From contig JAFXQM010000002.1 in the NCBI GenBank assembly GCA_017527075.1, positions 186,001 to 250,000 on the forward strand: DNA of 64,000 nt, written 5' to 3'. The stretch comes from Selenomonadaceae bacterium (GTDB lineage Bacteria; Bacillota; Negativicutes; Selenomonadales; Selenomonadaceae). Position 1 is the first letter of the stretch. Each line of letters starts with the position of its first letter. Below the pieces are notes generated by a model. The model worked only from the letters and a program-made list of their open reading frames with translations, was not told the DNA's origin and searched no databases. Shown piece after piece: positions 43,491-52,286 of the stretch. The translations under genes were made by a program, and so were the position numbers.

Positions 43491-43511
43491 CCTAACTCCT
43501 AACTCCTAACT
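43491..43511. repeat. Heptanucleotide repeat (CTCCTAA type), single arm
   Basis: Three ACTCCTA units cover the 3' end of tsaB; on the coding strand they encode the last residues VRS and the TAG stop. Confidence 0.75.
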
Positions 43512-44170
43512 GAAGTGTGTCTCTTCTCCCAAAGTTCCTCAGCCTCCGCCCGCCTGATGTACAGCGGCTCCAAATTCATCACGTTGTCGAACTTGCCCAA
43601 ATCCTCCGCGCAAAGTGCCACGCTCGACGCCCGCGGCATTTTTAAATTCGGCGGGGCAAGTCTCACGTTCGGCGGCAGAGGATTTTTTATTTTGTGGAGA
43701 ACGTCGCCGCATAAAAAAATTTCTCCGTCGATTCGTCCAAGCTCGGCGACTGCCTCGTCAATCGGTTTGACTTCCAATTCATTCAGCGGCAAAAAATTTT
43801 CGAACAGCTGACAGTACGCACGATTTTTTTGCGCATCGATGAGCGGCAAAACTTTTGCGCGCGGAAAATTGTAAGCCAAGGCTCGCAAGCTCGGCACGCC
43901 GATGATTTTTATTTTCCACGCGTAAGCCAGAGCCTTCGCCGTCGCCAAACCGATTCGCAGGCCCGTGAACGACCCCGGACCGATACTCACCGCCACCGCG
44001 TCCAAGTTCTCGAACGCGCCCGAAATTTTTATGACCTCCTCGACCTGCGGCATGAGCGTCTCCGAAAAACTCTGCGGCGACTCGCGCAAACTCTCCGCCA
44101 AAATTTTTCCGTCGAAGACCGCCGCAACACTCGCCGCCCGCGTCGAAGTTTCTATCGCCAAAATTTTCAA
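43499..44170 (-). CDS. tsaB: tRNA t6A biosynthesis protein TsaB
   Basis: A 223-residue TsaB, an inactive ASKHA-fold partner of TsaD in threonylcarbamoyl-adenosine formation at A37. ILAIETSTRAASVA at the N-terminus and SIGPGSFTGLRIGLATAKAL are conserved. The C-terminus runs into a heptanucleotide repeat that supplies the stop codon. It lies between tsaE and rimI; tsaD is not in the window. Confidence 0.94.
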   Translation of the reverse strand: MKILAIETSTRAASVAAVFDGKILAESLRESPQSFSETLMPQVEEVIKISGAFENLDAVAVSIGPGSFTGLRIGLATAKALAYAWKIKIIGVPSLRALAYNFPRAKVLPLIDAQKNRAYCQLFENFLPLNELEVKPIDEAVAELGRIDGEIFLCGDVLHKIKNPLPPNVRLAPPNLKMPRASSVALCAEDLGKFDNVMNLEPLYIRRAEAEELWEKRHTSVRS

Positions 44171-44172
44171 GC

Positions 44173-44667
44173 TCAGTCCTCCTTGGTCACGAAGTCCTCA
44201 AGCTCTCTGATGAAATCTTCGTGCTCCTCGCCCACGCACGAAAAACTTATCCGCCTCATGTTCTTTGAATCTTTTATCCGTTCAATTTTTATCACGACGT
44301 AATCTTCGGGCAACGCCTGCGGAAATTTTTCAGCCCACTCGATGAAGACGATGCCTTCGGGAAAATCAATGTACTCGTAAAAGCCGATGTCCTCCAGCTC
44401 CTCTTCGGTGTGCAAGCGATAAAGGTCGAAGTGGACAATCGGGCAGAAGCCTTCGTAAACGCTCATCAAGTTAAAAGTCGGGCTCGTGACTTCGCCCTGA
44501 ACTCCGAGGGTTCTTGCCATGGCCTGCACGAAAAGAGTTTTGCCGGCACCCAAGCCGCCCTCCAAGCAAATGACCGTGCCTTCGCGCACGCGCTGAGCGA
44601 CCTTCGACGCCAATTTTACCGTCCCGTATGGGGACTGGGTTATGTGGGTAAACAAAATTTTTTTCAC
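44173..44667 (-). CDS. tsaE: tRNA t6A biosynthesis ATPase TsaE
   Basis: A 164-residue ATPase with Walker A GGLGAGKT (37-44), SPTFNLMSVYEG and the FIEWAEKFP segment typical of the family. It resets the TsaBDE complex with ATP. The stop is two bases before the tsaB start, so tsaE, tsaB and rimI form an operon. ATG at 44665-44667. Confidence 0.94.
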   Translation of the reverse strand: MKKILFTHITQSPYGTVKLASKVAQRVREGTVICLEGGLGAGKTLFVQAMARTLGVQGEVTSPTFNLMSVYEGFCPIVHFDLYRLHTEEELEDIGFYEYIDFPEGIVFIEWAEKFPQALPEDYVVIKIERIKDSKNMRRISFSCVGEEHEDFIRELEDFVTKED

Positions 44668-44849
44668 TCCTCAAAAATTTTTCCGTCCGAAAATTTTTTA
44701 TCAAAGCCCCAACCGCGCGGGAAGGGGCAAAATTTTTTTCAAAGCGATAAGCGCAGTTTATCAGACGCGAAAAATTTTTTCAACATGGAAACGTTTTTTG
44801 TTGCCGCCTGTGGTAGAATACGCGCAGAAATTTTTTGGAGATGGTAATT

Positions 44850-45485
44850 TTGAAAGTCGAAGAAACTTTTTTCCGCGAGATGTACCACCGGATTTGTTTG
44901 CTGACGGACACGGACTTGGCGCGGAAATTTATCGACATGCTCGACATGGAAGGCGAGGTGCCCGACGGACTTTTGACTTACGGTTACATTGATAAGGACG
45001 CGGGCTTCACGTTCGGAATTTTTGGCGGCGCACAGACTTCACTCGGTCGGCTGAAAATTTTCCCGATTAATTATAAGAAAGCGGCTCTCGTTCGCCGAGG
45101 AGGAGCCGCTGCTGCCGACGTGAAAATTTTGGCGGACGATTACGCGCTCGCCTTCCGCGACAGAATTCAAATGTTCAACGACATGTACGCCGTCGACGCC
45201 GCGCGCGAAGAAACTCGCTTCATAAAAAATCTCGACGCCTTCCGCCACCCCGATTATCCCGACGATGTTGTTGTTTACTTCCTCAGCGCGAAGGACAGTC
45301 CCGAACTGATGTGGGTGCGCTGCCTTTCCGTCGACGAAAATCTTTTGACGGGCGAGCTCCTCAACGAGCCGACGAAAAATTTCGGGTGCCACGCGGGCGA
45401 CAAAATAAAATTCGGCGTCGCGCAAATCGGCGAGCAAAATATTTTGCTTTACCTGCCGGCGGCGGAAGGAGGTTCTCTTGAGTAA
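44850..45485 (+). CDS. Uncharacterised protein, first gene of an envelope-type operon
   Basis: A 211-residue soluble protein without signal peptide or membrane segment. I do not recognise the family; the segments FGIFGGAQTSLGRLKI, VVYFLSAKDSPELMWVRCLS and FGCHAGDKIKFG are the most regular. TTG at 44850 is chosen because GGAG lies 9 bases upstream; an ATG at 44841 touches that site. The ribosome site and the preceding TGTGGTAGAAT (extended -10) suggest a promoter near 44800. It overlaps the next gene by 8 bases. Confidence 0.65.
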   Translation: MKVEETFFREMYHRICLLTDTDLARKFIDMLDMEGEVPDGLLTYGYIDKDAGFTFGIFGGAQTSLGRLKIFPINYKKAALVRRGGAAAADVKILADDYALAFRDRIQMFNDMYAVDAAREETRFIKNLDAFRHPDYPDDVVVYFLSAKDSPELMWVRCLSVDENLLTGELLNEPTKNFGCHAGDKIKFGVAQIGEQNILLYLPAAEGGSLE

Positions 45486-47031
45486 GAAGCACGCAGTAAT
45501 TATCGGCGCAGGTCCCGCCGGCTTGACCGCCGCCTACTACCTCGCCAAGGACACGAACATAAAACCGATTGTCTTGGAGAAGGAAACTTTCGTCGGAGGA
45601 ATTTCACGGACGATGAATTTCAACGGCAACCGCATGGACGTCGGCGGCCACAGATTTTTTTCCAAGGACGCGGAGGTCGTCAGGCTTTGGAATGAACTTT
45701 TGCCCGCGCAAGGTGCGCCAGCTCTCGACGACAAAATTTTGCAGCGCGAATCCGTTTTGACGGAGGGCGGCGCGAATCCCGAAGAGGTCGACGAAGTTTT
45801 TCTGAATCGTCGGCGCGTCTCCAGAATTTTTTATCGGCGGAAATTTTTTTCCTATCCCGTGTCGCTCGGCATGCAGACGATTAAAAATCTCGGGCTCGGC
45901 GAAATGTTTTCCATCGGCATGAGTTTCCTCAAAGCCAAGCTCAGTCAGCGCGAGGAAAAGACGCTCGAAGATTTCATGGTCAATCGCTTCGGGCAAAAGC
46001 TTTACGAAACTTTCTTCCGCGATTACACGACAAAAGTTTGGGGACGCTCGCCGCAACAAATCGGTGCCGACTGGGGCGCGCAGAGAATCAAGGGGCTCTC
46101 GCTCGGCAAAACCGTTCTCGACTTCGTGAAGAAAACTTTCGGCTCGAAGGAAGGCGCGGGCGAAACTTCACTCATCGAAAGATTTTTTTATCCGAAATTC
46201 GGACCGGGGCAGCTGTGGGAGAAGATGGCGGACGAAGTTAAAAAACTCGGCGGCGAAGTCCTCACCTCCACCAACGTAAAAAGTTTTCACGTCGTGAACA
46301 ATGTCGTGAAGTCCGCGCGCGTCGAATCACCCGCCGGCATGTTGACCTTCCCCGCCGATTATTTTCTGTCGACGATGCCGCTCGCCGAACTCGCCGACGC
46401 TCTCGACGACGGATTAAATCTCCGCCAACTTCAAATCGCCCGCGGCCTCCCTTATCGTGACTTCATAACCGTCGGGCTCCTCGTCGACAAACTTTTGCTG
46501 AAGAATCAGACGGAAATAAAAACGCTCGGCGATATCGTCCCCGACTGCTGGATTTACATTCAAGAACCGTCCGTCAAACTCGGTCGCCTGCAAATTTTCA
46601 ACAACTGGTCGCCGTACCTCGTCGCTGATCCGAAAAATTCCGTGTGGCTCGGCTTGGAATATTTTTGCAACGAAGGCGACGAACTCTGGCAGATGAGCGA
46701 CGACGATTTTATAAAGTTCGCCACGGAGGAACTCGCCTCGATTGGAATAATCGACGCGGCGGGCGTCCGATACGGCGTGCGCGTCAAAGTCCCGAAGGCT
46801 TATCCCGCTTACTTCGACACTTACGAAAATATTTCCGAGTTGCGTGAAGCTCTCGACGCGATTCAAAATCTTTACTGCATTGGGCGAAACGGTCAGCACC
46901 GATACAACAACATGGACCACAGCATGTTGACGGCGATTGCTGCGGTCTGCGCGATTGTCGGGAAATTTCCCAAGGCTGATGTCTGGAAGGTCAACGCCGA
47001 GCAAACTTATCACGAGGAAAAAAAGCAATGA
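45478..47031 (+). CDS. FAD-dependent oxidoreductase, protoporphyrinogen-oxidase/UDP-galactopyranose-mutase-like
   Basis: A 517-residue flavoprotein. The dinucleotide fold AVIIGAGPAGLTAAYYLA starts at residue 5, followed by VLEKETFVGGISRT and DVGGHRFFS. FFRDYTTKVWGRSPQQIGAD resembles the mutase-like amine-oxidase superfamily found in polysaccharide gene clusters. The C-terminal flavin segment is YCIGRNGQHRYNNMDHS. Substrate is not clear; a glycan-related role is inferred from the membrane protein next to it. TTG at 45478 has aaggagg 6 bases upstream. The stop overlaps the next start (ATGA). Confidence 0.8.
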   Translation: MSKKHAVIIGAGPAGLTAAYYLAKDTNIKPIVLEKETFVGGISRTMNFNGNRMDVGGHRFFSKDAEVVRLWNELLPAQGAPALDDKILQRESVLTEGGANPEEVDEVFLNRRRVSRIFYRRKFFSYPVSLGMQTIKNLGLGEMFSIGMSFLKAKLSQREEKTLEDFMVNRFGQKLYETFFRDYTTKVWGRSPQQIGADWGAQRIKGLSLGKTVLDFVKKTFGSKEGAGETSLIERFFYPKFGPGQLWEKMADEVKKLGGEVLTSTNVKSFHVVNNVVKSARVESPAGMLTFPADYFLSTMPLAELADALDDGLNLRQLQIARGLPYRDFITVGLLVDKLLLKNQTEIKTLGDIVPDCWIYIQEPSVKLGRLQIFNNWSPYLVADPKNSVWLGLEYFCNEGDELWQMSDDDFIKFATEELASIGIIDAAGVRYGVRVKVPKAYPAYFDTYENISELREALDAIQNLYCIGRNGQHRYNNMDHSMLTAIAAVCAIVGKFPKADVWKVNAEQTYHEEKKQ

Positions 47032-48647
47032 GTAAATTTCTTCCTCTCGCCCAAATAATTTTTCTGACGGCGGCGGCAACTTTTTGGCAGGCGTTCTTCA
47101 GGTTCATCGAGGAGGCGGACACGTACTTCGTGATGAACTTGGGGCGATACATTTTGGAGCACGGCTTCCCGCACGTCGACCCGTTCACGGTTCACGAAAA
47201 TTTACAGCTCGTGGCGCAACAGTGGCTCAGCGGAATTTTGTTTTGGGAGGCGTACAAAAATTTCGGCGTCGAAGGCTTGCTGGCAGTCGATTCATTTTTC
47301 GGAGCGGCGACGGTTTTAATTTTCTGGCGGCTGTGTCTTTTCGTCAGCGGCGGAAATAAAATTCTGTCGTTCGCGCTGAGTTTCTTCGCGGCGATTTTTT
47401 ACGCGACGATGGTCGTGCCGCGCCCTCAGGTCATCTCGGCGACGTTGCTCCTCGTCGAAGTCTTTTGCCTGGAAAAATTCACGCGCACGGAGAATCCGAA
47501 ATTTTTAATCGCGTTGCCGCTCGTGAGTGTCGCGCTGTCGAATTTCCACGCGGCGGTCTGGCTCGTGTCGCTGGTCGTGTGCTTGCCGTTCCTCTTCGTG
47601 AAAAATTTTCGTCACATAAAATTTTTGCTCGCGGCGATGGTCGTGACGGCTCTTTGCGGTCTGCTCAATCCTTACGGCTCGGAGGCAATGACTTACGTCT
47701 TCCGTTCATATGGAATCGAATCGATTAACGCAAACATTAAAGAGATGGCCACGCCGACGGCTCACGGCTTCCAAGGCAAATGTTTCTTCCTGACCGAAGC
47801 GTTTCTGATTTTTTCTCTGGCGCGCGCAAAAGTTCCGTGGCGATATATTTTCCTCAGCGGCGGAATAACTTTCATGACGATAATGCACGGGCGAAACCTG
47901 CCGCTGTTTTATTTCATCGCGACGTTCCCGACGGCTTATGTATGGAGAGAGTTCAGTTTGGAAAAATTTAAAGCGCAACGCGTGCCGCTGACGATTTTAA
48001 TTTTCCTGCTCGTCGCCGCGTTCACCGCCGTGAGCGTCGCGCTCTTCAAAGAGTGCCTCGACGAACTTTCCCTGCCGCTGAAAATTTTACTCGCCGCGAC
48101 GGTTCTTTTCGTGCTTTACGTTTTGCTCGTCCCGAAGGTCGAAGGGCGAATTCTCCATCCAAGTTTGCTCCCGAAAAAAAATCTGTCGCTGCTCGGCGGA
48201 GTGCTCCTCACCGGCATAATTTTTTTGGTGACGATTGCCGCCTCTCAGCCGAAGCCGCCGCACATGTACACCGACGCGATAAAATTTTTGTTGCGCACCG
48301 AACGCCCCGAAAATATTTCGCTTTACGCCAATCAAGGTGTCGGCGGGCTCGCGGGTCATCTCGGCGTGAAATATTACATTGATGCGCGCTCGGAAGTTTT
48401 CCTCAAGGCGAACAACGGGCAGAAAGATATTTTCGACGAGTACTTGGACTTCATTGGCGGCAAACTCAATTACAAAGATTTTTTCGCCCGATACAACTTC
48501 ACGCACATTTTAATCACGAACGAGGAACCGTTCCTCTTCGACGAGCTGTCCGCCGACAAAAATTTCCGCGTCGTTTATGAGAGCGAGCGCGTCGAAGGCT
48601 CCAAAGTTATCCGCTGTAAAATTTTTGTTCCAAAGTCCGGAGGATGA
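47028..48647 (+). CDS. Polytopic membrane protein, GT-C-glycosyltransferase-like
   Basis: A 539-residue protein with about ten membrane helices and a soluble C-terminal part (about 430-539). The first loop has ADTYFVMNLGRYILEHGFPH, then DPFTVHENLQLVAQQWLSG. This early acidic pair and layout recall GT-C-type transferases that use lipid-linked sugars, but no family assignment is certain. It overlaps the flavoprotein gene by 4 bases and precedes the SpoIID-domain gene by 3 bases, so all are one operon. Confidence 0.65.
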   Translation: MSKFLPLAQIIFLTAAATFWQAFFRFIEEADTYFVMNLGRYILEHGFPHVDPFTVHENLQLVAQQWLSGILFWEAYKNFGVEGLLAVDSFFGAATVLIFWRLCLFVSGGNKILSFALSFFAAIFYATMVVPRPQVISATLLLVEVFCLEKFTRTENPKFLIALPLVSVALSNFHAAVWLVSLVVCLPFLFVKNFRHIKFLLAAMVVTALCGLLNPYGSEAMTYVFRSYGIESINANIKEMATPTAHGFQGKCFFLTEAFLIFSLARAKVPWRYIFLSGGITFMTIMHGRNLPLFYFIATFPTAYVWREFSLEKFKAQRVPLTILIFLLVAAFTAVSVALFKECLDELSLPLKILLAATVLFVLYVLLVPKVEGRILHPSLLPKKNLSLLGGVLLTGIIFLVTIAASQPKPPHMYTDAIKFLLRTERPENISLYANQGVGGLAGHLGVKYYIDARSEVFLKANNGQKDIFDEYLDFIGGKLNYKDFFARYNFTHILITNEEPFLFDELSADKNFRVVYESERVEGSKVIRCKIFVPKSGG

Positions 48648-48650
48648 TTT

Positions 48651-49775
48651 ATGTTAAAAAAATTTTTTGTCGCCGCGATGATTTTGTTCCTTATGACGGG
48701 CGTCGTTCATGCCGAGACGAAATCTTCTCGCTGGCAGCCGGTGATTCGCGTCGGGCTCCTCAGCGGCGTAAAACAAATTTCCCTGCAGGTTTCCGCGCCG
48801 TGCATTATCATCAACGCCGCCAAGGGCAACATCCTCAAAAAAATTCCCGCCGGCAAAAGTTTCATCGTCGCGCTCAAGTACATGGACGTCAACGCGATTG
48901 AAATTCTGCCCGAAAAAATTCCGCTGAAAGATTTGAAGGTGACGGTCGGCGAGAAAAGATATTACGGCGGGCTCAGCGTCGTCAAGGACAAGGGCGCGCT
49001 CAACGTGGTGAACCTCGCGCCGCTCGAAGAATATTTGCGCGGGGTGCTGGCCAAGGAAATGTCGCCGTCGTATCCTCTGGAAGCTTTGAAGGCTCAGGCG
49101 GTGGCGGCCAGGTCGTTCGCGCTGAAAAATCGCGGGCGGCACGAGCAAGACGGTTATGACATTTGCAACTCGACGCACTGCCAAGTTTATGACGGCGTCA
49201 CGAATTACGAATCGATTGACCGCGCGATTGACGAGACACGCGGGCAGGTTTTGGTTTACAAGGAAAAATTAATCGACACGAACTTTCACGCGGACAGCGG
49301 CGGCATGACCGAGAACAGCCAAGACGTTTGGGGCGGGACGACGCCTTACCTTGTTGCCGTCCGCGAAATTGTTCAGCTGGGCACGCCGTGGGTCGTCAAA
49401 GTCACCGCGAAAGATTTTTCCTCGCGCTTCGGAGAAAATTTCGGAGAAGTCAAATCGATTGGCTTGAGCAAGATGACGGTCGGGCAGGCGGCCGACGACA
49501 GAACTTCTTCGGGCCGCGTGAAGTCCGCGCAAATCGTCGGCTCACAAAAAACCGTGACGATGAGCGGCAAAGACCTGCGCCGAAAATTTTCTCTGCCGAG
49601 CACGCTCTTCGACATGAAGCTTGAAGGCGACGCGATAATCTTCACGGGATACGGGAGCGGGCACGGCGTCGGCATGAGTCAGGTCGGCGCGCGCGATTAT
49701 GCCGGCAGCGGTTGGTCTTACGAAAAAATTTTGGCGCATTATTACACCGACACGCGGCTTAAAAAACTTTACTAA
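48651..49775 (+). CDS. Secreted SpoIID/LytB-domain protein
   Basis: A 374-residue protein with a signal peptide (VHA-E, about residue 21). The SpoIID domain (about 110-370) has LAPLEEYLRGVLAKEMSPSY, LKAQAVAARSFAL, the NSTHCQVYDGV block and GYGSGHGVGMSQVGARDYA. SpoIID-type proteins are lytic transglycosylases acting on denuded glycan strands, or enhancers of amidases (LytB). In a non-sporulating diderm, a role in wall remodelling is more likely. It ends the operon started at 44850. A second copy of its last 17 bases lies downstream. Confidence 0.85.
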   Translation: MLKKFFVAAMILFLMTGVVHAETKSSRWQPVIRVGLLSGVKQISLQVSAPCIIINAAKGNILKKIPAGKSFIVALKYMDVNAIEILPEKIPLKDLKVTVGEKRYYGGLSVVKDKGALNVVNLAPLEEYLRGVLAKEMSPSYPLEALKAQAVAARSFALKNRGRHEQDGYDICNSTHCQVYDGVTNYESIDRAIDETRGQVLVYKEKLIDTNFHADSGGMTENSQDVWGGTTPYLVAVREIVQLGTPWVVKVTAKDFSSRFGENFGEVKSIGLSKMTVGQAADDRTSSGRVKSAQIVGSQKTVTMSGKDLRRKFSLPSTLFDMKLEGDAIIFTGYGSGHGVGMSQVGARDYAGSGWSYEKILAHYYTDTRLKKLY

Positions 49776-49820
49776 AAATTTTACGGCGCACGGAAATTTT
49801 TCGGCGGCTTAAAAAACTTT
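49755..49820. repeat. Duplicated 3' end of the SpoIID-domain gene
   Basis: The 17 bases cggcttaaaaaacttta occur at 49755-49771, at the gene end, and again at 49804-49820, followed by G to make a TAG stop. The second copy is not attached to a gene. Confidence 0.65.
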
Positions 49821-49833
49821 AGAGGTGAATGTC

Positions 49834-50643
49834 ATGAGAAAAATTTTTTTGATTATCGTCGCGGCGATTTTGATTCTTCCGCTCGGAAAACTTGAGGCGG
49901 GTCACTTGGAAGAAATTGCGGCGCGCGGCACGATTCGAATCGGGACGACGGGCGATTACATTCCGATGTCTTACCTCAACCCCGCGACGGGCGAGTACGA
50001 GGGCATCGACGCCGAGCTCTCAAAAATTATCGCGAAGTCTTTGGGCGTGACGATTGAATACGTGCCGACGACTTGGCCGACGCTCTCGGCCGACACGCTC
50101 TCCGGCAAGTTTGACATTGCGCTTTGCGGCATCTCCAGAAATTTTGCGCGCGCCAAGACCATGGCGATGAGTGACGCTTACGGCGAGGGGCTCTTCGGCA
50201 AAACTATTCTCTGCCGCAAATCCGACGCGAAAAAATTTAAAAGCGTCGCCGACCTGAACAAGCCGTCCGTCCGAATCATGATTAACCCCGGCGGCACGAA
50301 CGAAAAATTTGCGCGGGCGAATCTGCCGAACGCGACGCTTGTCGTTCACGAGGCAAACGCCGATATCCCGATTCAAATCGCCGAGGGCAACGCGGACATC
50401 ATGATAACCGAGACCGTCGAGGCAATCAGTTGGGTTAAGCGCGAGCCGAGACTTGCAGCGCCGCTTGTCGACAAACCGTTCGCGGGTACGCGTCATTCTT
50501 GCGGCGTGCTCATGGCCAAGGGCGACCAAGAATTTTTGAATTACGTGAACTTCGTGCTGGCAGAGCTTCGCATGGACGGCACGCTGGAGAAATTGGAAAT
50601 AAAATATCTGGGAAGGAAACCGAATGCTTCTAAGCGACTTTGA
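49834..50643 (+). CDS. Periplasmic binding-protein-fold enzyme, PheC (cyclohexadienyl dehydratase)-like
   Basis: A 269-residue secreted protein with a signal peptide (about residues 1-23). The solute-binding fold contains IRIGTTGDYIPMSYLNPATG, EYEGIDAELSK, VPTTWPTLSADTLSGKFDIA and VRIMINPGGTNEKFARANLP. These match PheC, which converts prephenate and arogenate to phenylpyruvate and phenylalanine, more closely than amino acid binding proteins. No permease gene is adjacent, in line with an enzyme. ATG at 49834 has gaggtg 7 bases upstream. Its 3' end overlaps queA by 20 bases. Confidence 0.72.
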   Translation: MRKIFLIIVAAILILPLGKLEAGHLEEIAARGTIRIGTTGDYIPMSYLNPATGEYEGIDAELSKIIAKSLGVTIEYVPTTWPTLSADTLSGKFDIALCGISRNFARAKTMAMSDAYGEGLFGKTILCRKSDAKKFKSVADLNKPSVRIMINPGGTNEKFARANLPNATLVVHEANADIPIQIAEGNADIMITETVEAISWVKREPRLAAPLVDKPFAGTRHSCGVLMAKGDQEFLNYVNFVLAELRMDGTLEKLEIKYLGRKPNASKRL

Positions 50644-51655
50644 TTATGAACTGCCCGAAGAGTTAATCGCGCAGAAACCGATTGAGCCGAGAAATTTTTC
50701 GCGGCTGATGATTCTCGACCCTTCGCGGCAGACGATTGCACATGAACATTTTTATGACCTGAAAAATTTTTTGACGGCGGGCGACACTCTCATCTTCAAC
50801 GACACGCGAGTAATTCCGGCGCGGCTCATCGGACGCAAATCGACGGGCGCACGCGTCGAAATTTTTTTGCTCCGCCGCCTCGACGCCGTGACGTGGGAGA
50901 CTTTGGTCAAGCCCGGAAGAAAAATCATTGAGGGCACAGAAATTTTTTTCGGCGACGCGCTGAGTTGCAAAGTTATCGGGCGCACGGATTTCGGCGGGCG
51001 CGTGGTGGAGTTCAAGTTCGACGGAGTCTTTGAAGAAATTCTCGACAGGCTCGGCGAAACTCCTCTGCCGCCCTACATTCACGAGAAACTCGACGACAGC
51101 GAACGCTACCAGACCGTTTACAATCGTGAGCGCGGCTCGGCTGCCGCACCGACTGCGGGCTTGCACTTCACGGAGGAGCAGATGAGTGAGCTGAAAAATT
51201 TCGGCGTCAACCTCGGATTCGTCACGTTGCACGTCGGGCTTGGCACCTTCCGCCCCGTCCAAGTTGAGACGATTGAACAGCACGACATGCACGAAGAATT
51301 TTTTTCCATACCGCAGGCGACGGCCGATTTGATTCGCGAAACAAAAGAGCGCGGGAAAAAAATTGTCGCGGTCGGCACGACTTCCGTCCGAACGTTGGAG
51401 GCGGCGGCACTCGACAAAAAATCCGTGGCTGTCGGCTCAAGCTCGACGAAAATTTTCATTTACCCCGGCTACGAATTTAAAATCGTCGACGCAATGATAA
51501 CCAACTTTCATCTGCCGAAGTCGACGCTGCTGATGTTGGTCAGCGCGTTCGCGGGGCGCGACTTCATCTTGCGGGCTTATCGCGAGGCAGTGGACGCGCG
51601 CTACAGATTTTTTTCTTTCGGCGACGCAATGTTCATCACGGGCAGGGAGCGATGA
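50624..51655 (+). CDS. queA: S-adenosylmethionine:tRNA ribosyltransferase-isomerase
   Basis: A 343-residue QueA, which transfers the ribosyl part of SAM to preQ1 in tRNA to form epoxyqueuosine. FDYELPEELIAQKPIEPR and NDTRVIPARLIG open the protein; APTAGLHFTEE and VTLHVGLGTFRPV are conserved. ATG at 50624 overlaps the PheC-like gene, with ggaagg upstream. It is normally next to tgt, here 1.8 kb away beyond decayed genes. Confidence 0.96.
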   Translation: MLLSDFDYELPEELIAQKPIEPRNFSRLMILDPSRQTIAHEHFYDLKNFLTAGDTLIFNDTRVIPARLIGRKSTGARVEIFLLRRLDAVTWETLVKPGRKIIEGTEIFFGDALSCKVIGRTDFGGRVVEFKFDGVFEEILDRLGETPLPPYIHEKLDDSERYQTVYNRERGSAAAPTAGLHFTEEQMSELKNFGVNLGFVTLHVGLGTFRPVQVETIEQHDMHEEFFSIPQATADLIRETKERGKKIVAVGTTSVRTLEAAALDKKSVAVGSSSTKIFIYPGYEFKIVDAMITNFHLPKSTLLMLVSAFAGRDFILRAYREAVDARYRFFSFGDAMFITGRER

Positions 51656-51659
51656 ATGA

Positions 51660-51725
51660 CATTAGGAATGAGGAATGAAAAAAATAATTCCTAACTTCTA
51701 ACTCCTAACTCCTAATTCCTAATTG
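51660..51725. repeat. Heptanucleotide inverted repeat (TTAGGAA/ATTCCTA type)
   Basis: ATTAGGAATGAGGAAT is followed by a short A-rich spacer and then TTCCTAA, ACTCCTA and ATTCCTA units that are largely complementary. It starts 4 bases after the queA stop. Confidence 0.75.
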
Positions 51726-51744
51726 ACGCGCGGGAACATGCCCG

Positions 51745-52286
51745 TCGAAAATATTCCCGCGCCGGAAAAATTTTTGAACGCACCGACGTTTTTGTTTACG
51801 GCTTCAACGGTGGAGATGATTGGAACTCGGAACTCATCGGCGCGCTGATTGAAAATTTTCTCCTCGCCATTCACCGCGTTGAGTACGGTTTTTAATAATC
51901 ACGCGGACAGATTTAACGACGCCATCCATTACCACAAAATTTTGACGGGCGACGGCGGTCACGGCGGCGGCGGAAAAAAATCGGGTGGTGTGCGTTGCGA
52001 TAAAATTCGCGTGATAAAGCTCGGCGAAAAAATTTATCGGCTGATTCTCAGAGTTCCGCGAAAAATTTTGAACGGGCGCATTGAAATTTCGGCTGTCGGC
52101 GAGAGCAACACCGGCGAAAAACTTTTCATCGCGCGGGCGACCTCCGACGATTCCAACAGCCAAGTCTTTGCGTTCGGCGACAAAATCATTTTAAAAAATC
52201 TGCGCGGCAAAATTGATGCACGAATGACCTTTGAACTGCAGGAAGATAAAAATTACGCGCCGGGGGTTGCCGTGTATGAAAATTGA
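51745..52286 (+). pseudogene. Remnant of a GHKL-type ATP-binding protein
   Basis: In one frame DVFVYGFNGGDDWNSELIGA, LIENFLLAIHRVEYGF runs to stops near 51894. In another (from 51849) the sequence continues HADRFNDAIHYHKILTGDG, then a Gly-rich linker and VRVIKLGE-like strands to 52286. The first part resembles the region after the GHKL ATPase core in large bacterial ATP-binding proteins; the ATPase core itself is gone. An internal deletion and frameshift near 51895 explain the break. Family likeness is from memory. Confidence 0.45.
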
